DNA from: an uncultured Prevotella sp. | GTDB taxonomy: Bacteria; Bacteroidota; Bacteroidia; Bacteroidales; Bacteroidaceae | Direction of reading: 5' to 3' | DNA length: 46,608 nt | Assembly (NCBI GenBank): GCA_905196835.1 | Contig: CAJJWN010000023.1 | Coordinates: 1 to 46,608, forward strand | Shown here: one piece after another, positions 15,864-24,664 of the stretch | Layout of the letters: each line of letters begins with the position of its first letter | Numbering within the stretch: position 1 is the stretch's first letter | Notes under the pieces: generated by a model | What the model saw: the letters and a program-made list of their open reading frames with translations, nothing else | Database searches by the model: none | Told to the model about the DNA's origin: nothing | Program-made: the position numbers and the translations under genes

Positions 15864-17045
15864 ATGAAAGAATTAGCATTGAAGTACGGATGCAATCCGA
15901 ACCAAAAGCCTTCGCGCATTTACATGGACGAGGGCGAACTGCCCATAGAGGTGCTTAACGGCCGCCCGGGGTACATCAACTTCCTCGACGCGCTCAACAG
16001 CTGGCAGCTCGTAAAGGAGCTGAAGGCCGCCACCGGCCTGCCCGCGGCAGCCAGCTTCAAGCATGTGTCACCGGCAGGAGCGGCCGTCGGCCTGCCGCTT
16101 AGCGACACGCTGAAGAAGATTTACTTCGTTGACGACGTGAAGATAGAGCTGTCGCCCCTGGCGTGCGCCTACGCCCGGGCACGCGGAGCCGACCGCATGA
16201 GCAGCTACGGCGACTTCGTGGCCCTTAGCGACACGTGCGACGAGGCCACGGCCACGCTCTTGAAGCGCGAGGTTAGCGACGGAGTAATCGCTCCCGGATA
16301 TACTCCCGAGGCTCTTGCCATACTGAAAGACAAGCGCAAGGGCACGTACAACGTAATCAAAATAGACCCTGCATACGTGCCTGCGCCCATCGAGCGCAAG
16401 CAGGTGTTCGGCATAACGTTCGAACAGGGACGCAACGAAGTACGCTTGGACGACCCTGCCCTCTTCGAGAACATACCCACAAAGGCCAAGGAGTTCACGC
16501 CTGAAGCCAAGCGCGACCTCATCATCAGCCTCATCACCCTTAAATACACGCAAAGCAACTCGGTATGCTACGTGAAGGACGGACAGGCAATAGGCATAGG
16601 CGCGGGTCAGCAGAGCCGCATACACTGCACCCGTCTGGCAGGCAACAAGGCCGACATCTGGTGGCTGCGCCAGCACCCGAAGGTGATGAACTTGCCTTTC
16701 GTTGACGGCATACGCCGCGCCGACCGCGACAACACCATTGACGTGTACATCAGCGAGGAGCACGACGACGTGCTGCGCGAGGGCACATGGCAGCAGTTCT
16801 TCAAGGAGAAGCCGGAGGTGCTGACGATGGAGGAAAAGAAGGAATGGCTTACCAAACTCTCAGGCGTAAGCCTCGGCAGCGACGCCTTCTTCCCCTTCGG
16901 CGACAACATAGAGCGCGCCCACAAGAGCGGCGTTGAGTACATAGCACAGGCCGGCGGCTCGGTGCGCGACGACAACGTAATCGAGACCTGCGACAAATAC
17001 GGCATAGCCATGGCCTTCACCGGCGTAAGGCTGTTCCACCACTAA
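15864..17045 (+). CDS. stand-alone AICAR transformylase
   Basis: The 393-residue protein matches the formyltransferase domain of PurH, which transfers a formyl group from 10-formyl-THF to AICAR in purine synthesis. Visible motifs are SFKHVSPAGAAVG, LITLKYTQSNSVCYVKDG, GQAIGIGAGQQSRIHCTRLA and SLGSDAFFPFGDNIERAHKSG. The IMP cyclohydrolase domain that makes up the N-terminal third of bifunctional PurH is absent. Start MKELALKYGCNPNQKPSRI is family-like, so this is not a truncation. The cyclohydrolase step must be supplied by another gene outside this window. Confidence 0.92.
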   Translation: MKELALKYGCNPNQKPSRIYMDEGELPIEVLNGRPGYINFLDALNSWQLVKELKAATGLPAAASFKHVSPAGAAVGLPLSDTLKKIYFVDDVKIELSPLACAYARARGADRMSSYGDFVALSDTCDEATATLLKREVSDGVIAPGYTPEALAILKDKRKGTYNVIKIDPAYVPAPIERKQVFGITFEQGRNEVRLDDPALFENIPTKAKEFTPEAKRDLIISLITLKYTQSNSVCYVKDGQAIGIGAGQQSRIHCTRLAGNKADIWWLRQHPKVMNLPFVDGIRRADRDNTIDVYISEEHDDVLREGTWQQFFKEKPEVLTMEEKKEWLTKLSGVSLGSDAFFPFGDNIERAHKSGVEYIAQAGGSVRDDNVIETCDKYGIAMAFTGVRLFHH

Positions 17046-17187
17046 ATAAGTTAAGAGTTAAGAATTAAGAGTTAAGAAAATTACCTTTAAGAACTTACCG
17101 CGCGGTAATACTTTTCTTAATTCATAATTCTTAACTCTTAATCAACAAATCATTCTTTCTTAATTCTTAACTCTTAATTCTTAATTT
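17046..17187. repeat. TTAAGAATTAAGAG inverted repeat, copy 5
   Basis: This is the longest copy. One left arm of TTAAGAG/TTAAGAA words is followed by two right arms (about 17114-17142 and 17157-17185), so two alternative pairings are possible. It fills the gap between the AICAR transformylase stop and the next small gene. Confidence 0.78.
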
Positions 17188-17193
17188 TCCAAA

Positions 17194-17388
17194 GTGGCAG
17201 ACATCGACGACATCATTGCTGGCGGCGGCATAGTGTTCCGTCCGGCAAAGAAAAAGGCCGACAACGGCGGCGGCAAGGTGAAGACCAAGGCCAAAAAGAA
17301 GCAGTACATAACAGGAGCGCACGGTAGCGGAAGCGCACGGCAGAAGGCGAAATACCGCGAGCAGCGCGCCAACAGGCACAAGAAGTAA
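17194..17388 (+). CDS. small basic protein of unknown function
   Basis: The 64-residue protein starts at a GTG and reads MADIDDIIAGGGIVFR at the N-terminus, followed by a lysine-rich stretch (PAKKKADNGGGKVKTKAKKK) and a basic tail (RQKAKYREQRANRHKK). The basic tail suggests nucleic acid or ribosome contact, but no family is recognised. Its stop codon is the first base triplet of the terminator hairpin at 17386-17426. The absence of an ATG is a weakness; codon usage looks coding. Confidence 0.55.
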   Translation: MADIDDIIAGGGIVFRPAKKKADNGGGKVKTKAKKKQYITGAHGSGSARQKAKYREQRANRHKK

Positions 17389-17430
17389 TGGCGTAAAGTC
17401 ATGTTTGTCATGACTTTACGCCATTACTTT
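17386..17430 (+). terminator. terminator hairpin after the small basic protein
   Basis: Perfect 18-base arms (TAATGGCGTAAAGTCATG at 17386-17403 and its complement at 17409-17426) around TTTGT, then CTTTATTTT. The TAA stop codon is within the stem. Confidence 0.85.
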
Positions 17431-17464
17431 ATTTTCATAAGGCGGCAAACCGCCCTTCACTTAA

Positions 17465-17493
17465 ATAAAAAATGCGGCACTGTATGCCGCATT
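17465..17493 (-). terminator. terminator of the holB-PSP1-gldH operon
   Basis: On the minus strand AATGCGGCA (17485-17493), a CTGTA-type loop, and TGCCGCATT pair, followed by a T-rich run, 20 bases after the gldH stop. Confidence 0.8.
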
Positions 17494-17512
17494 CCGTTAT
17501 TATAATAATGTA

Positions 17513-17992
17513 TTATTGCTCTGCCGTCAAGCTGAAACCGATGTCGGTTATGCCTGGCAGTATTTCGCGCTTCATCACATGCCGCACTCTGACATACAGC
17601 GAATCGCCCTTTTGCAGGTTGATGTCAGGGAGCGCAAAACCGTACTGAAACATGCTTACGCCGTGGCCGAGCAGATTGCCGTCGTCGCCATACAGGCGGC
17701 AAGCGAGCGTGTCAGTGCTCACCCTGTGACCGGGTTCTACGGTCTGTTTAACCTCCAGGCTAATACTTGTAAACGGATAATCGGCGGTTATGCGCAAGCC
17801 TATTTCCTGACGATAACTGCCCGACGAAGCGACTGGTGGCACACTGAACGACACCGTATCGTTCTTTTCCAGCCCGTCGACAGGCGTGGAAACGAACTTG
17901 TCGAACACCCTCCCGTCGCCACAAGCGGCAACCATCAGCGCAACAGCAGCTGTTACAAACAATATATTTAATGTGCGCCTAAGCATCGTCAA
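17513..17992 (-). CDS. gldH: gliding motility lipoprotein GldH
   Basis: GldH is a lipoprotein needed for gliding in Flavobacterium and conserved in many non-gliding Bacteroidales, where its role is unclear. This 159-residue protein has lipobox MVAACGDG, then the family pattern VFDKFVSTPVDGLEKNDTVSFSVP, IGLRITADYPFTSISLEV, and the C-terminal RVRHVMKREILPGITDIGF. The order PSP1-gldH after holB is a conserved Bacteroidetes arrangement. It overlaps the PSP1 gene by four bases (ATGA-type), showing translational coupling. Confidence 0.9.
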   Translation of the reverse strand: MTMLRRTLNILFVTAAVALMVAACGDGRVFDKFVSTPVDGLEKNDTVSFSVPPVASSGSYRQEIGLRITADYPFTSISLEVKQTVEPGHRVSTDTLACRLYGDDGNLLGHGVSMFQYGFALPDINLQKGDSLYVRVRHVMKREILPGITDIGFSLTAEQ

Positions 17993-19188
17993 GCCTTCAC
18001 GTCCTTGCCAGCCTGTGCTCCGCCGTCGCCCTTCTTGGCCTGTACGTCAGCCTGTTTGCCGCGCCCCTTCGGCGCGGGACGCCCGTTGCGGTTCTTCGGT
18101 TTGCGCTTTTTCTTGTTCTTGTCAAAGCGTGTCAGGCTCTCGTTCTCAAGCAAGTCTACCGGGCGCTCCTGCTTCTTCGGTGAGCCGTCGGCCTGGAGTG
18201 ACAGGGGCTTCTCGCCCTGCTTGTTCATCTCTATGACCTCAAGCGCACGCTTGGCGGTAATCGTCTCGAGGTTGGCAGGCACCTTCTTGTCAGTAGAATA
18301 AGTCACGATGCCGGCTAGTATGTCGCTCTTGAACAGGTAATAGTCGTTGTCCTGCGTCTGCAACACTACCTCCTTGCTCGGCAACTTGCGGCTCGCCTCG
18401 ATGTAGTTGTCCACCTCGTAGTTCAAGCAACACTTCAATTTGGCGCACATTCCGGCCAGCTTCTGCGGGTTCAGCGATATGTCCTGATAGCGCGCCGCGC
18501 CGGTACTTACCGACACAAAGTTCTTCATCCACGTAGCGCAACACAGCTCGCGGCCGCACGGCCCGGTACCTCCTATGCGCCCGGCTTCCTGCCTTGCGCC
18601 TATTTGTTTCATCTCGATGCGCACATGAAACGTCTCCGCCAACACCTTGATAAGCTGTCGGAAGTCCACGCGTTCGTCGGCAATGTAATAGAAGATGGCC
18701 TTGTTTCCGTCGCCCTGATACTCCACATCGCCGATTTTCATGTCAAGATTCAGGCTCTTGGCTATTTGCCTGCTGCGTATCATCGTGTCGTGTTCGCGGC
18801 TCTTCGCCTCACGGTATTTATCCATATCGACGGGCTTCGCCAGGCGGTATATGCGCTTTATGTCGTCCGCCGACTTAAGGTTGGCCTTGCGTATTTGCAG
18901 TTCCACGAGCTTGCCCGTCAGCGTTACCACGCCTATGTCGTGGCCCGGACTGGCCTCAACGGCCACTATGTCGCCCTTGCGCAGGTCGAGATTGTTGACG
19001 TTGTGGTAATAACCCTTGCGCGTATTCTTGAACTGCACCTCGACAAGGTCTGTCGTCTTGGCGTTGCCCGGCACGTCGGCCAGCCAGTCATACGTGTTGA
19101 GCTGGCGGTCCTGCCGTCCGCAACCGCGTATGCAAAGGCCGCGGTCGCAGCCGTTGTATATCATGAATTTCCTGTTCTTGAAGTCCAT
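17989..19188 (-). CDS. PSP1 domain protein (RicT/YaaT-like)
   Basis: The 399-residue protein carries a PSP1 C-terminal domain, as in Bacillus RicT, part of a complex that affects RNA maturation. Motifs include LVEVQFKNTRKGYYHN, GDIVAVEASPGHDIGVVTLTG, ADERVDFRQLIKVLAETF and the cysteine cluster GPCGRELCC with MCAKLKCCLNYE, which in relatives can bind an iron-sulfur cluster together with partners. The last 70 residues are a lysine-, arginine- and glycine-rich tail that is probably disordered and RNA-binding. It sits between holB and gldH in one operon. The exact role in Bacteroidetes is not established. Confidence 0.88.
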   Translation of the reverse strand: MDFKNRKFMIYNGCDRGLCIRGCGRQDRQLNTYDWLADVPGNAKTTDLVEVQFKNTRKGYYHNVNNLDLRKGDIVAVEASPGHDIGVVTLTGKLVELQIRKANLKSADDIKRIYRLAKPVDMDKYREAKSREHDTMIRSRQIAKSLNLDMKIGDVEYQGDGNKAIFYYIADERVDFRQLIKVLAETFHVRIEMKQIGARQEAGRIGGTGPCGRELCCATWMKNFVSVSTGAARYQDISLNPQKLAGMCAKLKCCLNYEVDNYIEASRKLPSKEVVLQTQDNDYYLFKSDILAGIVTYSTDKKVPANLETITAKRALEVIEMNKQGEKPLSLQADGSPKKQERPVDLLENESLTRFDKNKKKRKPKNRNGRPAPKGRGKQADVQAKKGDGGAQAGKDVKA

Positions 19189-19222
19189 ATTGAATGTTAT
19201 TTATATGTATGAAGGCGTGAGC

Positions 19223-20362
19223 CTACGGTTTTCTTATCAGGGCGACGATGAGGTTTGTAGCCATGTCGAAGAACACAATCTTGGCGTTTGCGTTCTGTCC
19301 GATGTCACGTATGGCGCGGTTCATCATGGCGGATATTTCCAAAACGTTGGCCTCGTTGACGTAAGGCGAGAAGTTGCGGGCAAAGTTTTCCTCGTCGCGC
19401 GTCATGTAACAGAGCTGCGGATTGCGGAAATTGTACATAAAATTCTCGCGCACCAGGCGGAGAAAATACTCCAACATGCGCCGTTGACGCTCGCGTCCGA
19501 GGGCGGCGGCGGTGTCGCTCCACTTGCGCAAATCCTTGATTTTGCGCATGTAGGCGAGGCGCATCAGCGAGATGAACATGTCAAGAAACTCCTTCTTCTC
19601 GCTCCCGGCATCAAGCTCTTCAAGCGCGCCGAGCCAGCTGCCTCCGGCCGCACGCGCTATGCGGTGCGCCGAGTCAGTATCAATTCCGCGGCGTTCAACG
19701 AGGGCGCGCTCTATGTCTTCGTCGGCAATGCGGCGCACGTCGATGCGCTGGGCGCGGCTCTTTATCGTGTCGATGAGCATCCCCGGCTCTTCGCAGACAA
19801 GGATGAATACCGTAGCCTGCGGCGGTTCTTCGAGCAGCTTGAGCATCTTGTTGGCGCATTCGGCGTTCATTCGCTCCGGCAACCACAGTATTGCTACCTT
19901 GTATCCGCCCTGACTTGACTTCAGGCTAAGCGCACGCGAGAGCGCATCGCTCTCCCCCACGCCCATCTGCGCCTGCTGGTTGGCCGCGCCCATGGCGGCC
20001 AGCCACTGCTCCAACGTGAAGTAAGAGCCTTGCATGAGCAGGCCGCGCCACTCGGCGGCAAAGTCCTCGCTCGACATCTTATGCTCTGAGCCGGTGCCCG
20101 AAGGGCGGATTACTGGATAGGAGAAATGCAGGTCTGGATGCGCAAACTTGCCCGCCATGGCGCACTGGGGGCACGCTCCGCACGAGTCGCCGTCGCGCCT
20201 GTCACGGCACAACAAGTAGGAGGCGAAAGCCAGAGCCAAGGCCATCTTACCGCTGCCCCGCGGTCCGCAGAACATCAGGGCGTGTGGCACACGCTCTTCT
20301 GCAACCATCTGCCGCAGCCTCTGCTTTACTTCTTCCTGACCTATTACGTCGCTGAATTTCAT
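19223..20362 (-). CDS. holB: DNA polymerase III subunit delta'
   Basis: Delta' is a clamp-loader subunit that helps place the beta sliding clamp on DNA. The 379-residue AAA+ protein shows a Walker A-like GPRGSGKM (about 34-41), a zinc module CGACPQC, a Walker B region VAILWLPERM, NKMLKLLEEPP and the sensor SRAQRIDVRR. It is the first gene of the holB-PSP1-gldH operon, 34 bases upstream of the PSP1 gene. A -7-like TAATTTTG lies at 20386-20393 on the minus strand. Confidence 0.92.
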   Translation of the reverse strand: MKFSDVIGQEEVKQRLRQMVAEERVPHALMFCGPRGSGKMALALAFASYLLCRDRRDGDSCGACPQCAMAGKFAHPDLHFSYPVIRPSGTGSEHKMSSEDFAAEWRGLLMQGSYFTLEQWLAAMGAANQQAQMGVGESDALSRALSLKSSQGGYKVAILWLPERMNAECANKMLKLLEEPPQATVFILVCEEPGMLIDTIKSRAQRIDVRRIADEDIERALVERRGIDTDSAHRIARAAGGSWLGALEELDAGSEKKEFLDMFISLMRLAYMRKIKDLRKWSDTAAALGRERQRRMLEYFLRLVRENFMYNFRNPQLCYMTRDEENFARNFSPYVNEANVLEISAMMNRAIRDIGQNANAKIVFFDMATNLIVALIRKP

Positions 20363-20420
20363 GCCTATGACAAGTGTATTGGCTGCAAAATTACGAAAAA
20401 TCCACCTTATAACATGACAA

Positions 20421-20444
20421 AAAGGCGGATAATTGTCCGCCTTT
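20421..20444 (-). terminator. terminator of the 136-residue membrane protein gene
   Basis: AAAGGCGGA (20421-20429) and TCCGCCTTT (20436-20444) pair around a six-base loop. On the minus strand a TTTTGTC run follows. It isolates this gene from holB. Confidence 0.8.
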
Positions 20445-20468
20445 CACATTTTATATAATATCCGACGG

Positions 20469-20879
20469 CTATTTCACAAACCAAACCAGGCACAGGCAAT
20501 AGACCAGAAACACCACAACCAATGCCGCCGCGGCCACGCCTACGGCAGGCAGCCACGACAGGGAGAACAGCCCCATGAACAGCCGTGTGGCGGCGGCCAT
20601 GTAGACCACACTGCACACTGTGTCGAGCAGTCTCAACCCTTTCTTGCGGTATTGCCTGACGATTATTGCCATAAGCGAGAATATGGCAAGCATCGTGTAG
20701 AGCCAAGGCACACCGCCAAGCCCCTCCACAAGCAGGCAGGAAGCGAAGATGCAGACAAGCGAGAGTACCGTGTCAGCAAAGCCTGACGGCCTCTTCCGCC
20801 TGCGCCTCACGGCCAATACGGCCAGCGAGACGGCGATAAGCGCAGCGCAAAGTACGACTTCGGGAGTTTCCATAAGCAA
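20469..20879 (-). CDS. membrane protein of unknown function
   Basis: The 136-residue protein has four predicted membrane segments: VVLCAALIAVSLAVLAV, VLSLVCIFASCLLVEGLGG, MLAIFSLMAIIV and AVGVAAAALVVVFLVYCLCLVW. Between the first two is a basic RRRRKRPSG loop. I do not recognise a family. It starts 19 bases after the stop of the DUF418 gene and may be cotranscribed with it. Translation could begin at 20879 or at the second ATG, 20873. Confidence 0.65.
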   Translation of the reverse strand: MLMETPEVVLCAALIAVSLAVLAVRRRRKRPSGFADTVLSLVCIFASCLLVEGLGGVPWLYTMLAIFSLMAIIVRQYRKKGLRLLDTVCSVVYMAAATRLFMGLFSLSWLPAVGVAAAALVVVFLVYCLCLVWFVK

Positions 20880-20897
20880 TTTATTTTAAGGCGAATG

Positions 20898-22079
20898 TCA
20901 CTTTTTCGGCCTGCGTGCGCCTGCCCACGTGGCGTTGTGCCACAGCTGTTCGAGCGGCCCGCGCTTGTGGCTGCGCAGCCAAAGGCGGCAGAACGTATAT
21001 TGCAACAGGATGAAGGCAACGCCCAAAGCGAGGCTCATGGCATGGCCGCTGACGGCGTAAAGACCCAAGCCCCAGTGGTAGAAGATGAAGCCGCCGACTA
21101 CGGACTGGCCGATATAGTTGCTCAGGCTCATCTTGCCGTAAGGCAACAGGCCGGACAGCAGGCGGCGCGCACGGGTGCGGTGGTACAGCAGCGTTATGCC
21201 GCTTACATAGAAAAGCATCATCGCGAGGTTCTTCCACATGTCGAGCATGACGGTAAGCGAAGCCTGCGCACACTCCGAAGCGAAGAGCTGCGGCACGGTA
21301 TAGCGCAGCGGACAGAGCACGGCGAAGGCCACCAACGACCACACTAACGTGCGCCGCCACACCGCCGCGTTGCGCCCCTCGTCATAGAACATGCGCCGCC
21401 GCCCGAGCCAAAGGCCGAGCAGTAAGAGGAAAAGCGTCTGCGTGAAACGCCCGTGCTCCAAAGCCCATGTGAAGTTTACTGGCAGGCCGTAGCGCAGTCC
21501 GGCCCAGGCAACGTCGAACCAGCTGCCGCCCTCTTGGGCAGGAAGTATGGCGACGAACAAATCGTTAGAGCCGAGGTTGAGCGGCTGCAAGCCGGGGTTT
21601 ATGAGGCTGCCCACGAAATAAAACAGCTCCACCGGCTGCAAGGCCAGCAGCAGGGCGAAGGCAAGAACGACGCGGTTGCCCGCCCGCACGAGCGGCAACA
21701 CCAGCAGGCCGCACACGGCGTAGACCGTAAGAATGTCGCCGTTGAAGAACAAAAGGTCGAGCAGACCGAAGCCGAACAGCAGCACCATGCGCCACGCGAA
21801 GCGCGGACGGAAGTCGAAACCGCGCTGCGCCTGGTTGTCGTGCTGTACGAACAGCGTCAGTCCGAACAGCATTGCGAATATGGCGTACATCTTGTTGGAG
21901 AGCACGAAGAACGCAACGTCCCACACGGCCTCGTCAAACTTGGTAAGCGTAGGAAAGCTGTAGAAGTTCAGGTGCTCGATGAAATGCAGCATGATTATGC
22001 CGCCCACGGCCACGGCACGCAGCAGGTCGGCTGCGTCGATGCGCGTGTTGGGCAGCGTCGATGGGTGGTAATGTGTCAT
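20898..22079 (-). CDS. DUF418 family membrane protein
   Basis: The 393-residue protein begins with RIDAADLLRAVAVGGIIMLHF, the usual N-terminus of DUF418 proteins, where a heparan-alpha-glucosaminide acyltransferase-like membrane domain starts. About eight to ten hydrophobic segments follow. The C-terminal DUF418 domain is visible as LPYGKMSLSNYIGQSVVGGFIFY and ending LWLRSHKRGPLEQLWHNATW. These proteins are thought to be membrane acyltransferase-like or transporters, with no proven substrate. A -7 element TATATTTG (22112-22119 minus) precedes it. Confidence 0.85.
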   Translation of the reverse strand: MTHYHPSTLPNTRIDAADLLRAVAVGGIIMLHFIEHLNFYSFPTLTKFDEAVWDVAFFVLSNKMYAIFAMLFGLTLFVQHDNQAQRGFDFRPRFAWRMVLLFGFGLLDLLFFNGDILTVYAVCGLLVLPLVRAGNRVVLAFALLLALQPVELFYFVGSLINPGLQPLNLGSNDLFVAILPAQEGGSWFDVAWAGLRYGLPVNFTWALEHGRFTQTLFLLLLGLWLGRRRMFYDEGRNAAVWRRTLVWSLVAFAVLCPLRYTVPQLFASECAQASLTVMLDMWKNLAMMLFYVSGITLLYHRTRARRLLSGLLPYGKMSLSNYIGQSVVGGFIFYHWGLGLYAVSGHAMSLALGVAFILLQYTFCRLWLRSHKRGPLEQLWHNATWAGARRPKK

Positions 22080-22776
22080 GATATCAGGATGTTTAATGGT
22101 AAAAACAAATGCAAATATACAATAAAAGTATAATTGGCTAAAAACTTTTTCATACGTTTTTAAAATAAAAACAGGTTTTACTCATTTGGCATTTTGCCGC
22201 TACCGGCAGGCCGTTACGTTGCATTATGTCATTCCGAAAATGTACGGTGGTTTGGCTGAAATAGAAAAACAAGGCGGTCACGGACGGACTACGAAAGGCA
22301 CAAAAACGGCCATTGAAGGCGCGAACGGGTATAAAGTTTAAAATAAGCAACTGTATTCGGCACCGCAAAAGACGGCTAACGACACCCTTGAAGGCGGCCT
22401 TTGGCAATGCGAAAGACCGTCTTTGGCACGGCGAAAGACGGCCTTTTACAATACCATGTACCGCAAAAAGCTGCACACTTTGACGGCAAACGGCGTATAA
22501 TCCTGTATGTAAACCACTTACGTTTGCACACGAAAAACGGCCTTATTCTGTACAAAAGCCTTTCCGCTTACGGCTGACGGCCTTACAGAGCGTCAACGGA
22601 AATCAATGTGAAAGCCAAACGGCGGAATGCGTGACACGGTGCACGCTGCGCGGATTTTCAAACGATTACACAAGAAATAACATTTTTTATACGCGCGAAT
22701 ACAATAAATTGACGAATATCAAGTTATGTTTAAAATTATACTTTGACAAACATCATTAATTAAAAACACATTTACC
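22080..22776. other. 697-base intergenic region without a gene
   Basis: It carries the DUF418 promoter region, GCCGTCTTT repeat copy 5 (about 22215-22480) and an AT-rich stretch before xylE (22670-22776) that should hold its promoter. TATACTTTG at 22737-22745 is one base off the -7 pattern. No coding signal or RNA fold is recognised. A 108-codon frame across the repeat is spurious. Confidence 0.55.
22215..22480. repeat. GCCGTCTTT-family repeat, copy 5 (long form)
   Basis: The core contains AAAAGACGGC, GAAAGACCGTCTTTGGC and GCGAAAGACGGCCTTTTAC. An upstream part (CATTCCGAAAATGT, then AAATAGAAAAAC) recurs before copy 6 at about 26490-26530, so the repeat has a longer form of about 250 bases. 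Confidence 0.7.
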
Positions 22777-24246
22777 ATGAACCAAAATCAATCTGGCAGC
22801 AAGGCCTACCTGTTCTCAATCGTGCTTGTTGCCGTGCTTGGCGGCCTGTTGTTCGGTTACGACACTGCCGTAATCTCGGGAGCCGAGAAGGGTCTCCAGG
22901 CGTTCTTCCTCGGAGCGGAAGACTTTACCTACACTGACGGCTGGCACGGCTTCACGTGCGCCAGCGCGCTCATCGGCTGCATCATAGGCAGCGCAATTTC
23001 AGGCTATCTGGCATCGAACTGGGGCCGAAAGAAGTCGCTCATCTTCGCCGGCATCATGTTCTTCATCTCGGCTTTAGGCTCAATGGAGCCGGAGTTCCTG
23101 TTCTTCGAGCACGGACATGCCGACTTCCCGCTGCTCATAGCGTTCAACATCTACCGCGTAATCGGCGGCGTAGGCGTAGGCCTCGCGTCGGCGATATGCC
23201 CCATGTACATAGCCGAGGTGGCACCGTCGAACATCCGCGGCACGCTCGTTTCGTGGAACCAGTTTGCCATAATCTTCGGTCAGCTGGTGGTATACATGGT
23301 GAACTTCCTCATCCTTGGCGACCACACCAACCCCGTAATCGAGTCAATCGGACAGGGCATGAGCGCCGTAATGCCGGGCAGCGACCCATGGACAATCACG
23401 ACCGGATGGCGTTACATGTTCGGTAGCGAGGCCGTTCCCGCCGGACTTTTTGCCATTCTCATATGCTTCGTGCCCGAGACGCCGCGCTATCTCGTCATGG
23501 CCGGACAGGACAGCAAGGCCCTGGCCGTGCTCTCAAAGATTAACGGCGACGCCGCCGGACGCACCATACTCGACGAAATAAAGAACACAATCACAGAGAA
23601 GACGGAGCGCGTATTCACCTACGGTGTGCTCGTAATCTTCGTCGGAATAATGCTCAGCGTGTTCCAGCAGGCCGTCGGCATCAACGCCGTTCTCTACTAC
23701 GCGCCGCGCATCTTCGGCGACATGGGCATGGAGAACCCGATGATGCAGACCATCATCATGGGCGTAGTCAACATCCTGTTCACCCTCATCGCCATATTCA
23801 CCGTGGAGAAGTGGGGGCGCAAGCCGCTGCTCATCACCGGCTCAACGGGCATGGCCGTTGGCGCGTTCGGCGTGGCTCTGACCTTCGGGCACGCCGGTCT
23901 CGAGCTCGTCACGATGCTCAGCATCATGGTCTACAGCGCGTCGTTCATGATGTCGTGGGGTCCGATTTGCTGGGTGCTCATCTCCGAAATCTTCCCCAAC
24001 ACCATCCGCGGAGCAGCCGTTGCGATAGCCGTCGCCTTCCAATGGATATTCAACTGGATTGTAAGTGCGTCGTTCGTGCCCATGTTCAACATGCAGCTCG
24101 GCTCCGACGCTAACTTCGGCCACTGGTTCACTTACGGCCTCTACGGCGTTATCTGCGTGCTCGCGGCGGTATTCGTATGGCGGCTTGTGCCCGAGACTAA
24201 GGGCAAGACGCTCGAAGACATGACAAAACTCTGGAAGAAAGAATAG
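22777..24246 (+). CDS. xylE: sugar:proton symporter (XylE type, MFS)
   Basis: The 489-residue protein is a 12-segment MFS sugar porter. Motifs are GGLLFGYDTAVISGA (helix 1), NWGRKKSL between helices 2 and 3, YIAEVAPSNIRG, PETPRYLVMAG after helix 6, VFQQAVGINAVLYYAPRIF in helix 7 (sugar-binding QQ and N), VEKWGRKPLL and PETKGKTLEDM at the C-terminus. This set matches XylE and other D-xylose or arabinose symporters. No sugar catabolic genes are adjacent, so the substrate is unproven. It is monocistronic, ending in a long inverted repeat. Confidence 0.88.
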   Translation: MNQNQSGSKAYLFSIVLVAVLGGLLFGYDTAVISGAEKGLQAFFLGAEDFTYTDGWHGFTCASALIGCIIGSAISGYLASNWGRKKSLIFAGIMFFISALGSMEPEFLFFEHGHADFPLLIAFNIYRVIGGVGVGLASAICPMYIAEVAPSNIRGTLVSWNQFAIIFGQLVVYMVNFLILGDHTNPVIESIGQGMSAVMPGSDPWTITTGWRYMFGSEAVPAGLFAILICFVPETPRYLVMAGQDSKALAVLSKINGDAAGRTILDEIKNTITEKTERVFTYGVLVIFVGIMLSVFQQAVGINAVLYYAPRIFGDMGMENPMMQTIIMGVVNILFTLIAIFTVEKWGRKPLLITGSTGMAVGAFGVALTFGHAGLELVTMLSIMVYSASFMMSWGPICWVLISEIFPNTIRGAAVAIAVAFQWIFNWIVSASFVPMFNMQLGSDANFGHWFTYGLYGVICVLAAVFVWRLVPETKGKTLEDMTKLWKKE

Positions 24247-24350
24247 ATTAAGTGAAAAGTGAAAAACGAAAAGTGAAAAATCCATTTGCCTTTGAATGTA
24301 TCAAGACATTTGGATTTTTCACTTTTCGTTTTTCACTTTTCACTTAATTC
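24246..24350. repeat. AAGTGAAAAGTGAAAAACG inverted repeat, copy 1
   Basis: Arms of tandem AAGTGAAA/AACGAAA words at about 24250-24285 and reverse complement at about 24310-24346, around a spacer of about 28 bases. It starts at the xylE stop codon. Copy 2 lies on the other side of the next small gene. Confidence 0.82.
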
Positions 24351-24386
24351 ATTGTGCCAAAATGGCATACAGGCACGTTGTTTGCA

Positions 24387-24425
24387 TGTCTCCTAATAGT
24401 TAATAAAAACAACCGAAAGGAGACA
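24387..24425 (+). promoter_or_regulatory. hairpin covering a strong ribosome binding site
   Basis: TGTCTCCT (24387-24394) is the perfect complement of AGGAGACA (24418-24425), which contains the Shine-Dalgarno sequence of the 77-residue gene starting at 24431. A 23-base loop separates them. Strong SD sites are rare in Bacteroidetes, so both the site and its masking partner are notable. Confidence 0.5.
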
Positions 24426-24430
24426 AAGCA

Positions 24431-24664
24431 ATGATTAAGGTAAAAGAATTGAAAGAGAAGGTTGAGAACCTTGCAGACGATGACAAACAGTTCATCAGTG
24501 ATGTAATCGACATCATTAACACTGGCGTTCCTTACAAAGAGCTGCAGCACTTCCGTGAGTTCATCGAACAAGAAGGCATCGACAAAGCCATTGAAGCCAA
24601 AGCCGAAGAGCTTAGGAAGCTGCAACTGCGCAAAGAGGAACTTAAAAAAAGAATGACCGAATAA
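24431..24664 (+). CDS. small coiled-coil protein of unknown function
   Basis: The 77-residue protein is rich in K and E and highly helical. KVKELKEKVENLADDDKQF at the N-terminus and a C-terminal EAKAEELRKLQLRKEELKKR suggest a coiled coil; a short ordered middle reads VIDIINTGVPYKELQHFREF. No family is recognised. It has an unusually clear SD (AAAGGAGAC, 6 bases before ATG). It is bracketed by two near-identical long inverted repeats, so it is an insulated unit. Possible roles such as an accessory or toxin-neutralising protein are not supported by direct evidence. Confidence 0.65.
   Translation: MIKVKELKEKVENLADDDKQFISDVIDIINTGVPYKELQHFREFIEQEGIDKAIEAKAEELRKLQLRKEELKKRMTE

Noticed and set aside
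22150..22476. 108-codon minus-strand frame before xylE
   Set aside because: It is a translation of the GCCGTCTTT repeat (SPCQRRSFALPKAAF-type). Similar peptides appear wherever the repeat lies.
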